Part shown: in pieces, positions 44,252-53,077 of the stretch | Layout of the letters: each line of letters starts with the position of its first letter | How positions within the stretch are numbered: position 1 is the first letter of the stretch | The notes under the pieces: generated by a model | The model's database searches: none | Told to the model about the DNA's origin: nothing | Seen by the model: the letters and a program-made list of their open reading frames with translations, nothing else | DNA from: Pseudorhodoplanes sp. | GTDB lineage: Bacteria; Pseudomonadota; Alphaproteobacteria; Rhizobiales; Xanthobacteraceae | Direction of reading: 5' to 3' | Assembly: GCA_032027085.1 (NCBI GenBank) | Contig: JAVSMS010000001.1 | Span: forward strand, 3,245,126 to 3,309,125 | DNA length: 64,000 bases | Translations under genes and position numbers: made by a program

Positions 44252-45382
44252 ATGACCAGGAAGACATGGCTTTTGGCTTTGGCCGGGCTCGCTGCGGTCG
44301 TTGTCGCCGTATTGATCACTCGCAACATGTGGAGCCCGGAACGGGCCTCCGCGCAGCAGGGCGATGCGCGCGTCATCCCGGTCGAAGTGGCGACCGCGGT
44401 CCGCGAGGACGTGCCGGTGCGCATCGTGGCGCTCGGAACGGTCACGCCGATCGCGAGCGTTGCCATCAAGGCGCGGCTCGAAAGCGTCATCACCAAGGTG
44501 CATTTCCAGGACGGCGCGACGGTGAAGGCCGGCGACGTGCTGTTTACGCTCGACGGCCGGCAGCTCGAAGCCGAAATCAAGCGGGTGGAGGCGGTGATCG
44601 CCGGCGCCGTAGCGCAGCTTGAACAGGCGCAGCGCGACGTCGATCGCTACAAGGAGCTCGTCACCAAGAACGCGACCACGGTGGTAACGCTCAACAATGC
44701 GCAGACCCAGGTCAACATCTTCGGCGCGACAGCGCAATCCAATCGCGCGCAGCTTGAGAATCTGAAGGTTCAACTCGACTACACGACGATCCGCGCGCCG
44801 ATTTCGGGGCGAATTTCGGCGGCCAGTGTCAAAGTCGGCAATTTTGTGCGGCCGGCCGATACCGTGCCGCTCGCGACCATCAATCAGATCGCGCCAGTCT
44901 ATGTCAGCTTCACCGTGCCGCAGCGCTCGCTGCCCGACCTGCGCAAGGCGCTGGCGGCGGAGACGGCGACGGTCGAAGCCGCCGCGCCCGGCGAGACGCG
45001 TCCATCGAGCGGCCAGGTCACCATGATCGAAAATACGGTCGATGCCACGACCGGCATGGTCATGGTGCGTGCGACCATGGACAACAAGGATGAGTTGCTG
45101 TGGCCTGGCACGCTGGTCAACACGCGGATCACGCTGCGGGTCGAGAGGGCGGTCGTGGTGCCGTCCGCCGCCATACAGGTCAGCCAGACTGGCTCCTTCG
45201 TCTTCGTCGTAAAGGACGGGGTCGCGAAGGTGCGGCCGGTGGAAGTCGAGCGCACGGTCGACAATCAGTCGGTGATCCGCAAGGGTCTGGAAGACGGCGA
45301 AACGGTCGTGACGGACGGGCAGTTGCTGCTTGTCGATGGCGCGCGTATCGCGCCGCGCAAGCCGAAGGGGGCAGGGGCCTGA
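44252..45382 (+). CDS. RND efflux periplasmic adaptor (membrane fusion protein)
   Basis: The 376-residue protein has an N-terminal membrane anchor (residues about 4-22). A biotinyl-lipoyl-like domain comes next (AIKARLESVITKVHFQDGATVKAGDVLFTLD), then a helical hairpin (about 110-160), a returning lipoyl half (TTIRAPISGRISAASVKVGN) and beta-barrel and membrane-proximal domains. It bridges an RND pump and an outer-membrane duct. The pump gene follows after 1 nt. No TolC gene is adjacent; the TolC at 25344 could serve. Confidence 0.92.
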   Translation: MTRKTWLLALAGLAAVVVAVLITRNMWSPERASAQQGDARVIPVEVATAVREDVPVRIVALGTVTPIASVAIKARLESVITKVHFQDGATVKAGDVLFTLDGRQLEAEIKRVEAVIAGAVAQLEQAQRDVDRYKELVTKNATTVVTLNNAQTQVNIFGATAQSNRAQLENLKVQLDYTTIRAPISGRISAASVKVGNFVRPADTVPLATINQIAPVYVSFTVPQRSLPDLRKALAAETATVEAAAPGETRPSSGQVTMIENTVDATTGMVMVRATMDNKDELLWPGTLVNTRITLRVERAVVVPSAAIQVSQTGSFVFVVKDGVAKVRPVEVERTVDNQSVIRKGLEDGETVVTDGQLLLVDGARIAPRKPKGAGA

Positions 45383-45383
45383 C

Positions 45384-48300
45384 GTGAACCTATCGGAAGC
45401 CTGTATCCGCCGGCCGGTGATGACGACGCTGATCACAGCGTCGTTTATCGTATTCGGTTTCTTCGCTTACAGATTGCTTCCGGTCTCAGCTTTGCCGCGC
45501 GTGGATTTTCCCACTATCGCGATCACGGCTACGTTGCCCGGCGCCAGCCCGGAAACCATGGCGGCCTCAGTTGCCTCTCCGATCGAGCGGCAGTTGTCGA
45601 CCATTGCAGGCATTTCATCGATGACGTCCTCGTCATCGCTTGGCCGGACATCCATCACCATACAATTCGATCTCAACCGCGACATCGATGCGGCGTCGCT
45701 CGACGTTCAGACGGCCTTGACGATTGCGCAAAGGCGCCTGCCGGCGGAAATGACCGACCCGCCTAGCTTCCGCAAGGTCAATCCGTCTGATTCTCCGATC
45801 CTGTTCATTTCGGTCCGGTCCGGAACGCTGCCGCTGTCCACCGTCAACGAATACGCCGACACGGTGATGGCGCAGCAGATTTCGCAGTTGCCGGGCGTCG
45901 CGCAGGTTCTTGTTTACGGCGCGCAGAAATTCGCCGTGCGCGTGCAGGTGGATCCTGAAGCCGCGGCGGCGCGCGGCCTTTCGCTGGACGACATTCGCAG
46001 CGCCGTCAACAAGACCAATTCCAGCGTGCCGGTCGGCACATTGTCGGGACCGCGCCAGAACATCACACTGCAGGCGCCGGGTCAGCTCGAAAGGTCCCAT
46101 GAATACAACGACGTCGTTGTCGCCTGGCGCAACGGCGCTCCGATCAGGCTGAATGAAGTTGCGCGTGTCATCGACAGCGTGGAGAACGACAAGATCGCCA
46201 GCTGGTTCAACGGCGAGCGTTCCATCGTGCTTGCCATCCAGCGCCAGCCCGACGCCAACACGGTCGGCGTCATCGACCTGATCCGCGAGAAGCTGCCGGC
46301 GCTGCGGGCGCAGGTTCCAGCCTCGATCAGCATCGAAACCCTGATGGATCGCTCGATCTCGATTCGTCAGGCGGTCAGCGACGTGCAGGGACATCTGACC
46401 ATCGCGATCATTCTGGTTCTGCTGGTGATCTTCCTGTTCCTGCGCAAGCTGTCGGCAACTGTCATTCCGGCGCTGGCGGTGCCGATCTCCATCGTCGGCA
46501 CGTTTGCGGTCATGTATGCGCTGGATTTCTCAGTGAACAACATGACGTTGCTGGCGCTCACGCTGTGCGTCGGTTTCGTGGTCGACGACGCCATCGTCAT
46601 GCTGGAAAACATCGTCCGCCACATCGAAGGCGGCATGCGCCCGTTCGAGGCCGCGCTTAAAGGGTCCCGCGAAATCGGCTTCACCATCATTTCGATCACG
46701 CTCTCGCTGATCGCAGTGTTCATCCCGGTGCTGCTGATGGGCGGTGTGGTCGGACGCGTATTCCGCGAATTCGCAGTCACCATTTCCGTCGCCATCGTTA
46801 TTTCCGGCTTCGTGTCGCTGACACTCACGCCCATGCTGTGCGCGCGCATGTTGAAGGCGCACGATCCAAACGAGCACGAAAAGAAGCAGATTTTCGTGCT
46901 GCGCTGGTTCGAGCATATGTTCAACAAATCGCTGCGCGGCTACGAATGGACGCTTGACAAGGTCATCGCCTACAAATGGGTGACGCTCTTGGTGACGATC
47001 GGCACCATCATCGGCACCATGTGGCTCTATGTCGTCGTGCCGAAGGGATTCTTTCCGACGGAAGACACCGGGATGATCCTCAGCGTGACCGAGGGGGCGA
47101 CCGATACCTCCTTCGACGCCATGGTGGCGCGACAGCAGCAGGTGGCGGAAATTGTCCGCGCCGACAAGGCGGTCGAATACATCAACTCCACCGTGGGCGC
47201 TGGCGGTCCGAATCCGACCACCAATTACGGCCGCATGTTCGTCGTGTTGAAACCGAAAAGCGAGCGTGAACCCATCAGTGCCGTCATCAACCGCCTCCGG
47301 GCCGCTACCTCGCAAGTTCCGGGCATTGCCACTTATTTCCAGGTCATCCAGAACCTGAATATCGGCGGGCGCATTTCCAAGAGCGAATATCAATATACGT
47401 TGCAGAGCGGCGACACCGAAGCGCTCTACCGCATTGCGCCAGAATTGCGCGACAAGATCGCCAAGCTCGACGGACTGCGCGATGTCACGACGGATCTCTA
47501 TATCAAGAACCCGCAGATGATGGTCGACGTTGATCGCGAGAAGGCCGCGGTCTACGGCATCACTATCGATCAGGTCCGGCAGGAATTGTTCAACGCCTAT
47601 GGTTCGCGGCAGGTTGCGACCATCTACACGCCGTCAAACGATTTTCAGGTCATTCTGGAGACGCTGCCGGAATTCCAGATGAGTCCGTCCGACCTGTCCA
47701 AGCTGCGCCTGAAGACGGCGAGCGGGCAGGTGGTGCCGCTCGACGCGGTGGCGAGTCTGCGGCCGACCGTGGGTCCTCTGCAGGTCAACCACCAGGGCCA
47801 GCAGCCGGCGGTCACGATCGCGTTCAATCTCAATCCGGGAACCTCGCTCGGCCAGGCGGTCGATGCCATCCAGCAGGTCGAGCGCGACGCGGGCCTGCCC
47901 GCAACCATCGCGACAGGTTTTCAGGGCACCGCCCAGGTTTTCCAGGAATCGCTGAAGGGGCAGGGCATCCTGATCCTCGCCGCGATCTTCGCGGCCTATG
48001 TCGTGCTCGGCATTCTCTATGAAAGCTTCATCCACCCGATCACCATCATTTCCGGCCTGCCGTCCGCCGGCATCGGCGCCATCCTGACCCTGATGCTGTT
48101 CAAGATGGATTTGTCGGTGATCGCGATGATCGGCATCGTGATGCTGGTCGGCATCGTGAAGAAGAACGCGATCATGATGATCGACTTCGCGATCGAGCGG
48201 CGTCGCGTCGGCCTCACCGCCGAAGCGGCAATCCGCGAAGCCGCCTTGCTGCGCTTCCGCCCGATCATGATGACGACCTTCGCCGCGATCTTCGGCGCGT

Positions 48301-48521
48301 TGCCGATCGCGCTCGGCGCCGGTGCCGGCGCCGAATTGCGCCAGCCGCTCGGCGTTGCTGTCGTCGGCGGCCTGTGCGTCTCGCAATTGCTGACGCTCTA
48401 CATCACGCCGGTGATCTACATCTATCTCGACCGCATCGACCGCCTGCTCAAGCGCCGGCTCGAACCGCAGCTCGAGGAAGTGCCGGAAGGCGAGCGCCCG
48501 CGCGCGGTGGCGGCGGAGTGA
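45384..48521 (+). CDS. RND multidrug efflux permease (HAE1 family, MdtB/MdtC-like)
   Basis: The 1,045-residue protein starts with GTG 1 nt after the adaptor stop. It has 12 transmembrane helices and two large periplasmic loops. The proton-relay Asp pair in helix 4 is visible (LALTLCVGFVVDDAIVMLEN), as is the family motif PVLLMGGVVGRVFREFAVTI. The N-terminus NLSEACIRRPVMTTLITASF is typical of MdtB/MdtC-type pumps. The substrate range is unknown. Genes for a local regulator are not seen. Confidence 0.93.
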   Translation: MNLSEACIRRPVMTTLITASFIVFGFFAYRLLPVSALPRVDFPTIAITATLPGASPETMAASVASPIERQLSTIAGISSMTSSSSLGRTSITIQFDLNRDIDAASLDVQTALTIAQRRLPAEMTDPPSFRKVNPSDSPILFISVRSGTLPLSTVNEYADTVMAQQISQLPGVAQVLVYGAQKFAVRVQVDPEAAAARGLSLDDIRSAVNKTNSSVPVGTLSGPRQNITLQAPGQLERSHEYNDVVVAWRNGAPIRLNEVARVIDSVENDKIASWFNGERSIVLAIQRQPDANTVGVIDLIREKLPALRAQVPASISIETLMDRSISIRQAVSDVQGHLTIAIILVLLVIFLFLRKLSATVIPALAVPISIVGTFAVMYALDFSVNNMTLLALTLCVGFVVDDAIVMLENIVRHIEGGMRPFEAALKGSREIGFTIISITLSLIAVFIPVLLMGGVVGRVFREFAVTISVAIVISGFVSLTLTPMLCARMLKAHDPNEHEKKQIFVLRWFEHMFNKSLRGYEWTLDKVIAYKWVTLLVTIGTIIGTMWLYVVVPKGFFPTEDTGMILSVTEGATDTSFDAMVARQQQVAEIVRADKAVEYINSTVGAGGPNPTTNYGRMFVVLKPKSEREPISAVINRLRAATSQVPGIATYFQVIQNLNIGGRISKSEYQYTLQSGDTEALYRIAPELRDKIAKLDGLRDVTTDLYIKNPQMMVDVDREKAAVYGITIDQVRQELFNAYGSRQVATIYTPSNDFQVILETLPEFQMSPSDLSKLRLKTASGQVVPLDAVASLRPTVGPLQVNHQGQQPAVTIAFNLNPGTSLGQAVDAIQQVERDAGLPATIATGFQGTAQVFQESLKGQGILILAAIFAAYVVLGILYESFIHPITIISGLPSAGIGAILTLMLFKMDLSVIAMIGIVMLVGIVKKNAIMMIDFAIERRRVGLTAEAAIREAALLRFRPIMMTTFAAIFGALPIALGAGAGAELRQPLGVAVVGGLCVSQLLTLYITPVIYIYLDRIDRLLKRRLEPQLEEVPEGERPRAVAAE

Positions 48522-49076
48522 GTGAGAATTTCGCCGGCATCAGAAGAATCTGGTTCGGTCATCGTTCACAAAGCGGCGTCATGGTGCGGCTTGACGGCGT
48601 TTTCGGTCCGGTGTCTTCGGGTTCGCTGTCATGCTGGAAAAGGCCCTTGACCTCGCTCGCCTGCAGCGGTGGCAGGTCTGGCCACGCGGATGCGGCCTGC
48701 CGAGAATACGACGCGCAGTGCGACGTCCCGAAACGGGCATCTGCCGGGAAGACGCTGTAGTATCTTGCGCAGCAAGGCCCTGATGGTCGGATTTTGCTAA
48801 CCAGGCGCAGGCTGGTGAACTTGATGGCAGCCATCAGCTTTTGCCAACGAACGCCAGCGCGCTTGCCGGATTTTACAGTCGTCGTATCTGGACGATTTTT
48901 GAGGCTCTTTGATTCCGCGCGTTCGCACTCCTTCCTACGTTCCGACAGGATCGGAGCTATCATTGCCAACCGCGGATCATTTGCAGGGACCGTGCCGTGA
49001 TGGAGATCGGACGGCTTTCGCCGGCCTGCGCGGCCGGAAATGGCTGTGCCATGGGATGATGCAAATGCAATGGCTT
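48522..49076. other. 555-bp region without a convincing gene
   Basis: Several open frames cross this stretch on both strands (the longest, on the minus strand, is 173 codons), but none has family motifs, a ribosome site or coding-like composition. It may hold a degraded gene between the RND pump and the MFS gene. Confidence 0.5.
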
Positions 49077-50306
49077 TCATGCGTGCGGCTCAGCTACTTT
49101 AAGAGTGTCGGCGGCAGGTTCTTTGATTTGTCCATTGACAAGCGCTGCCAGCAGGCTCAGCGCGATCATTGCGGCCCAGCCGACGTCGTAAGATTTAAAC
49201 CAGTCGAAGAACAGGCCGCCGGCCCATCCGCCAAGAAAACCGCCGAGTTGATGCGCAAGAAAGACGATGCCGCTCAGCATCGCCATGTTTCTGACGCCAA
49301 AAAGTGTCGCGACAGTTCCGTTGGTGAGCGGGACGGTGGAGAGCCAGAACAGTCCCATGGCGGCGCCAAAAGCGTATCCACTCAATTCGTTAGCGGGCAG
49401 GAAGGCGAAGATTGCGATGATGAGGCCGCGCGACAAGTAGATCAGTGCGAGCAGCTTAGTCTTGCTATACCGTCCTCCCCACAATCCGGCGTAGTAGGTG
49501 CCGGGAATGTTGAGCAGGCCAATCAGCGCGAGCAGCACTGAGCCCGTCCGAAGTGACAACCCCTTGTCCATGAGGAAGGCGGGCACATGCGTCGCAACGA
49601 AGACGACTTGAAATCCGCAAACGAAGAAGCCCAGTGCAAGAAGCTGAAATCCCCTGTGGCGAAGGGCCGTGCGTAAGGCCACAACGGCGGTGACGTCTTG
49701 GGCAGCCGCACGAACCGGGTCGTTGTTGCTCTTGCCTTCGAACAGCGGAATGGCCAAGGGAAGCATCACAGCCGCACAGAACGCTAGCGTTGCAAGCGTC
49801 GGCGACCAGCCCAGTCTCTCGATCCCCGCGAATGAAGCCGGCAGGAATAGGAACTGGCCAAAGGCGGCGCCGGCCATGGCAATTCCGAGCGCGAGACTGC
49901 GCCGCTCCGCTGACGTCGAACGGGAGACCGCTCCCAGAACCAAAGGATAGGTGGTGCCGCTGAGGCCCAGCCCGACCAGCACGCCCGCGCCGGCAATGAA
50001 CACCAGTTGGCCATGAGGCTGCGACATTGTGAGTAGACCAAGCGCATAAAGCACCGAGCCCGCCGCGACGATTTTGCCCGCTCCGAATCTGTCGGCCAGC
50101 AATCCCGCGAATGGCTGGGAGATGCCCCATACGAGATTCTGAAGCGCGATCGCAAAAGCGAAGGTTTCCCGGTTCCAGTTCTCGGCAAGAGAAATCGGCT
50201 GCAGAAACAGCCCAAATGCGTGCCGCACACCTAATGAGATTGCGAGGATCGCAGAGGCGCAAATGAGCACCGTCGTCGGAGCATGGTTAGCGCGAAGAAC
50301 GGTCAT
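49077..50306 (-). CDS. MFS transporter
   Basis: The 409-residue protein has about 12 hydrophobic helices. It has LVWGISQPFAGLLADRFGAGK in the helix 2-3 region (motif A-like) and a typical pseudo-symmetric second half (GLWGGRYSKTKLLALIYLSR). It resembles the oxalate/formate or YbfB-like MFS group rather than classical drug antiporters. It lies downstream of an ECF sigma gene on the same strand (37-bp gap) and may belong to its regulon. The start at 50306 was chosen over a frame reaching 50447 because the first helix begins soon after it. Confidence 0.85.
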   Translation of the reverse strand: MTVLRANHAPTTVLICASAILAISLGVRHAFGLFLQPISLAENWNRETFAFAIALQNLVWGISQPFAGLLADRFGAGKIVAAGSVLYALGLLTMSQPHGQLVFIAGAGVLVGLGLSGTTYPLVLGAVSRSTSAERRSLALGIAMAGAAFGQFLFLPASFAGIERLGWSPTLATLAFCAAVMLPLAIPLFEGKSNNDPVRAAAQDVTAVVALRTALRHRGFQLLALGFFVCGFQVVFVATHVPAFLMDKGLSLRTGSVLLALIGLLNIPGTYYAGLWGGRYSKTKLLALIYLSRGLIIAIFAFLPANELSGYAFGAAMGLFWLSTVPLTNGTVATLFGVRNMAMLSGIVFLAHQLGGFLGGWAGGLFFDWFKSYDVGWAAMIALSLLAALVNGQIKEPAADTLKVAEPHA

Positions 50307-50343
50307 AGTGTTCTCGTTTGATGTGTAGGCGCAGTTGATCCGG

Positions 50344-50883
50344 CTAGCGACGGTCACAGGGAATGTCGTCGTCAAAATCGAGGTTGCACTCACGGGTAAG
50401 GCTTGTACGTAGGGTTTTGAGGCCACGATGCAGGACGACGCGCGCATTCGCTTCCGAGATGCCTAGGGCAGTCCCGATTTCACAGTGGCCGAAGCCGGCG
50501 AAATGATTCATCAGGACTGCGTCGCGCTGGCGCCCGGGCAGGCGCGCAACATGCCCGAGAATGCAGTCTGACATCTCGATCTTGAGCAGATCGAGCTCCG
50601 GTTGCGCCGGGGCGGGAAGCTGCTCGGCTTGGGTCAGAGCCGCCGCAGGCGGGGCACGCCTGGCGGCGCGAAAATGGTCGCGCACCACATTGAGGGCGAT
50701 GGCGGTAAGCCATGTGGTCGGCGAGGCATCTCCGCGCATGGCGCCCGCTGCGCGCATTGCCCGCAACAGAACGTCCTGAGACAGGTCGTCCGCCAGGGCG
50801 TAGTCCTTGACCCGCTTGGCAAGAATCCTGCGCACAAACGTCCGGTACGAGGCGATGCTTTCAGCATCCACAGCCTTGCACAT
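50344..50883 (-). CDS. ECF-type sigma-70 family factor
   Basis: The 179-residue protein has sigma region 2 (YALADDLSQDVLLRAMRAAG, then WLTAIALNVVRDHFRAARRA) and region 4 (LPGRQRDAVLMNHFAGFGHC, EIGTALGISEANARVVLHRG). There is no C-terminal SnoaL domain and no anti-sigma gene nearby. The upstream gene encodes a Cys-rich AhpD-like protein that overlaps its start by 23 bp, which may link it to redox signals. Confidence 0.87.
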   Translation of the reverse strand: MCKAVDAESIASYRTFVRRILAKRVKDYALADDLSQDVLLRAMRAAGAMRGDASPTTWLTAIALNVVRDHFRAARRAPPAAALTQAEQLPAPAQPELDLLKIEMSDCILGHVARLPGRQRDAVLMNHFAGFGHCEIGTALGISEANARVVLHRGLKTLRTSLTRECNLDFDDDIPCDRR

Positions 50884-51112
50884 TGGTGCATCCCTCCCGG
50901 ATTTCGTCCACGCCCAAGAGGGCGCTGGCAAACTTTGTTGTCTCTCCTGCGGCGCCGCGATTGACCTTCATGCCGATCTCGACGGCCTCCCTCACATCGT
51001 CATGATCCAGAGAGAGTCGGTCGCACTCGGCCAGATGCAGTTTGAGGCAGGGCCGGCAATTCACGGCCGCCGATGCGCCGATCGCGATGAGTTCCTTGAC
51101 ACGCTGGTCCAT
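50861..51112 (-). CDS. AhpD-like / CMD-family CxxC protein
   Basis: The 83-residue protein starts after GGAGG. It has the AhpD-type redox motif VNCRPCLKLHLAEC (CxxC followed by His) and the CMD helix HDDVREAVEIGMKVNRGAAG. Its C-terminus adds a Cys cluster (CTNVQGCGC), unusual for a peroxidase. It overlaps the ECF sigma gene, so it may supply or sense the signal for that factor. It is likely cytoplasmic. Confidence 0.8.
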   Translation of the reverse strand: MDQRVKELIAIGASAAVNCRPCLKLHLAECDRLSLDHDDVREAVEIGMKVNRGAAGETTKFASALLGVDEIREGCTNVQGCGC

Positions 51113-51203
51113 TGGAAACCTCCGGTGTTGAATGTCATGCACTTAGACGTCGGGGGCCGCCCAATCGTTACAACTTGTACTTTGATGATGGCGCGCCATG
51201 CGG

Positions 51204-52244
51204 TCAGCCGGCTGTCGCTTGAAAGATGAGGCCCGAAAGTAAGGCGCCGGCGGCGCCAAAAGCGACATAGGCGGCGAAGACCGCGCGGCGGGCGATGGCC
51301 CAGACGGCGAGCGCAGCCGGGATGGATGTGACGCCGCCGCCGATCAGGAATGCCATCGCCGCTCCCGGAGCCATGCCCTTGTCAATAAGTCCGGCGATCA
51401 GTGGCAGTGCGGCATTGCCGTTCAGATAACTCGGCACACCGACGAGCGTGGCGACCGCGATGGAGGCCGGCCCGCCGTCGCCGGCGATATGTGCAATCAG
51501 GCCGTCCGGCACATAGGCAATCATCAGGCTTTCGAGGAGGAAGGCGAGCAGCATCCATTTGCCCAGGAGCAGTCCATTCCGGACAAACGAATTGCGAAAT
51601 GCATCTCGCCGCTCGACCTCTTTCCAGTAGCGCCACGACACCGCATTCGGATTGCGAATTCGCGATCCGGCGCATCCGCCGTTGCCGGCTCTGTCGTTCA
51701 GCGCAGGTCCGCTCAGCGTACCGAGGGTCTGCAGCGCAAGGACGCCAAAGCCGCCGAGGAGGCCAACGCCTATCGCGCAGATCGTCTTCGCGATCGCAAA
51801 GTGCAGGCCGAGTATGCCGAGGGTCAGGACGAAGGATGACGGATCGATCAGTGGTGAGGCGAGCCAGAATGCCATCACGGGAGCGAGGGGAACGCCGGCG
51901 GCGAGGAGGGCGGCGATGACCGGAATGACGCCGCACGAACAAAAAGGCGAAAGCGCACCTGTAACCGCGGCAACAATCACCATGCTCGCTTGTCTGCCTG
52001 CGAATGCGCGCGCAATCAGATTTTCCGCACCGCTTGCCCTGGCGTAAGCGGTCGATGCGATCGAGAGCACAAGGAAGGGCAGGATGAACACGACATTCTT
52101 TCCAACGAATGCCGCTGAGGCTGCCGCCTGCCGCGGGCTGAATATGGCAAGCGCGGCGCTGACGAGAATGATCGCGGCGACCACCGGGTCGAGGGGCAGA
52201 GGCGCAGCCCGGCGGATCTCCGCGATGATGTATCGGACCGGCAT
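51204..52244 (-). CDS. arsP: ArsP-type permease (DUF318 family)
   Basis: The 346-residue membrane protein has about 8-10 helices. It has the signature GALSPFCSCGVIPVIAALLA, with the Cys pair used by ArsP-like permeases, and the second-half repeat VATLVGVPSYLNGNAALPLI then GGGVTSIPAALAV. ArsP exports trivalent organoarsenicals such as methylarsenite. Adjacency to an ArsR with the matching cysteine pattern, and an operator-like copy before its start, support this reading. The wider family also includes permeases of unknown substrate. Confidence 0.78.
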   Translation of the reverse strand: MPVRYIIAEIRRAAPLPLDPVVAAIILVSAALAIFSPRQAAASAAFVGKNVVFILPFLVLSIASTAYARASGAENLIARAFAGRQASMVIVAAVTGALSPFCSCGVIPVIAALLAAGVPLAPVMAFWLASPLIDPSSFVLTLGILGLHFAIAKTICAIGVGLLGGFGVLALQTLGTLSGPALNDRAGNGGCAGSRIRNPNAVSWRYWKEVERRDAFRNSFVRNGLLLGKWMLLAFLLESLMIAYVPDGLIAHIAGDGGPASIAVATLVGVPSYLNGNAALPLIAGLIDKGMAPGAAMAFLIGGGVTSIPAALAVWAIARRAVFAAYVAFGAAGALLSGLIFQATAG

Positions 52245-52250
52245 ATATAT

Positions 52251-52273
52251 CTATCCATCTAGAAATATAGTTG
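52251..52273. promoter_or_regulatory. second ArsR operator, before arsP
   Basis: This 23-bp site matches the perfect palindrome at 52623-52648 in 19 of 23 positions (CTATCCATCT AGAAATATAG core). It ends 7 bp before the arsP start side and lies between arsR and arsP, so arsP may have its own repressed promoter. Confidence 0.6.
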
Positions 52274-52290
52274 TAATGAGGCAAAAAAAA

Positions 52291-52617
52291 TCAGGCTGCG
52301 CATTCAGCGTCGGCAACGCCGGCGCAGCATTCGGACTTCACGTATCCCAGGACATCGTTCACGGCCTTGAAATTGGCCGTGCAGATCACTTCCCGGCCTT
52401 GGCGTTCCTGGCTGATCAGCCCGGCTTGCGCCAGCGTGCCAAGGTGATGCGAAAGGGTCGTCGCCGGAACACGGAGCAGCCGCTGGATGGTTCCAATATT
52501 GGCGCCCCCCTGGCCTGCGCGAATAAGCACCTTGAAGATGCGTAACCGCGTACGATTGCCTAGTGCGGCAAGCGCATCGGCGGCCGCCTGTTCACTGATA
52601 TTCTTCCCACGCTTCAT
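52291..52617 (-). CDS. arsR: ArsR-family repressor with C79/C97/C98 cysteine set
   Basis: The 108-residue winged-HTH protein has the ArsR core (ALAALGNRTRLRIFKVLIRA, VPATTLSHHLGTLAQAGLIS). The cysteines are Cys79 (VICTANF), the vicinal pair Cys97-Cys98 (SECCAG) and Cys106. The spacing 18 and 19 between Cys79 and the pair equals that of Cys83/101/102 in the methylarsenite-selective ArsR of Shewanella putrefaciens (recalled from the literature). The classic As(III) site in the DNA-binding helix is absent. An operator palindrome lies just upstream. Confidence 0.85.
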   Translation of the reverse strand: MKRGKNISEQAAADALAALGNRTRLRIFKVLIRAGQGGANIGTIQRLLRVPATTLSHHLGTLAQAGLISQERQGREVICTANFKAVNDVLGYVKSECCAGVADAECAA

Positions 52618-52622
52618 AAAAG

Positions 52623-52648
52623 CAACTATACATTTAGATGTATAGTTG
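52623..52648. promoter_or_regulatory. ArsR operator palindrome before arsR
   Basis: CAACTATACAT and ATGTATAGTTG are perfect inverted repeats around TTAG. The site starts 6 bp before the arsR start codon, typical for autorepression. Confidence 0.75.
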
Positions 52649-52675
52649 TCAAACGCGGCCTGCGTCTTGCCGGGA

Positions 52676-53008
52676 TCAGAGCGAAAAACTTGTCCCGCAG
52701 CCGCAGGACGATTTGGCGTTGGGATTGTTGATCCTGAACGAGGACCCGATCAGGTCGTCGACAAAGTCGATCTCGGAATCCTTGAGAAAACCCGCCGAGA
52801 CCGGATCGATCAGGATCGGCGCGTCGGCGCGCCCAAGCACGATATCGTCGGCCGCCCTTTCCCGCTCCACGTCGAATTTGTACTGGAAGCCGGAGCAGCC
52901 GCCGCCCTCGACGCTGACCCGCAGCATCGCGCCTGCCGGCTCGCCCTTCAGGATGGCCGCGACTTTCTGCACGGCTCGGTCGGTGACGGTGACATTGCCA
53001 TTGCTCAT
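52676..53008 (-). CDS. erpA: iron-sulfur cluster insertion protein ErpA-like
   Basis: The 110-residue A-type carrier protein has the three conserved cysteines: EGGGCSGFQYKF and the pair in NAKSSCGCGTSFSL. It delivers Fe-S clusters to target enzymes. ErpA rather than IscA is suggested by the conserved neighbour order with dgt and argS. It is divergent from dgt, with 69 bp between. Confidence 0.9.
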   Translation of the reverse strand: MSNGNVTVTDRAVQKVAAILKGEPAGAMLRVSVEGGGCSGFQYKFDVERERAADDIVLGRADAPILIDPVSAGFLKDSEIDFVDDLIGSSFRINNPNAKSSCGCGTSFSL

Positions 53009-53077
53009 GTCCCCTAGTTAAGTGCGCCGGCCGGCCCCGTCAATTCCGGGGCCGCGGCGAAAGGGCAGCAGAAATCA

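Noticed and set aside
48559..49080. 173-codon minus-strand frame after the RND pump
   Set aside because: Composition is rich in Ser, Pro and Arg with no motif, and no ribosome site was seen; probably chance or a degraded gene.
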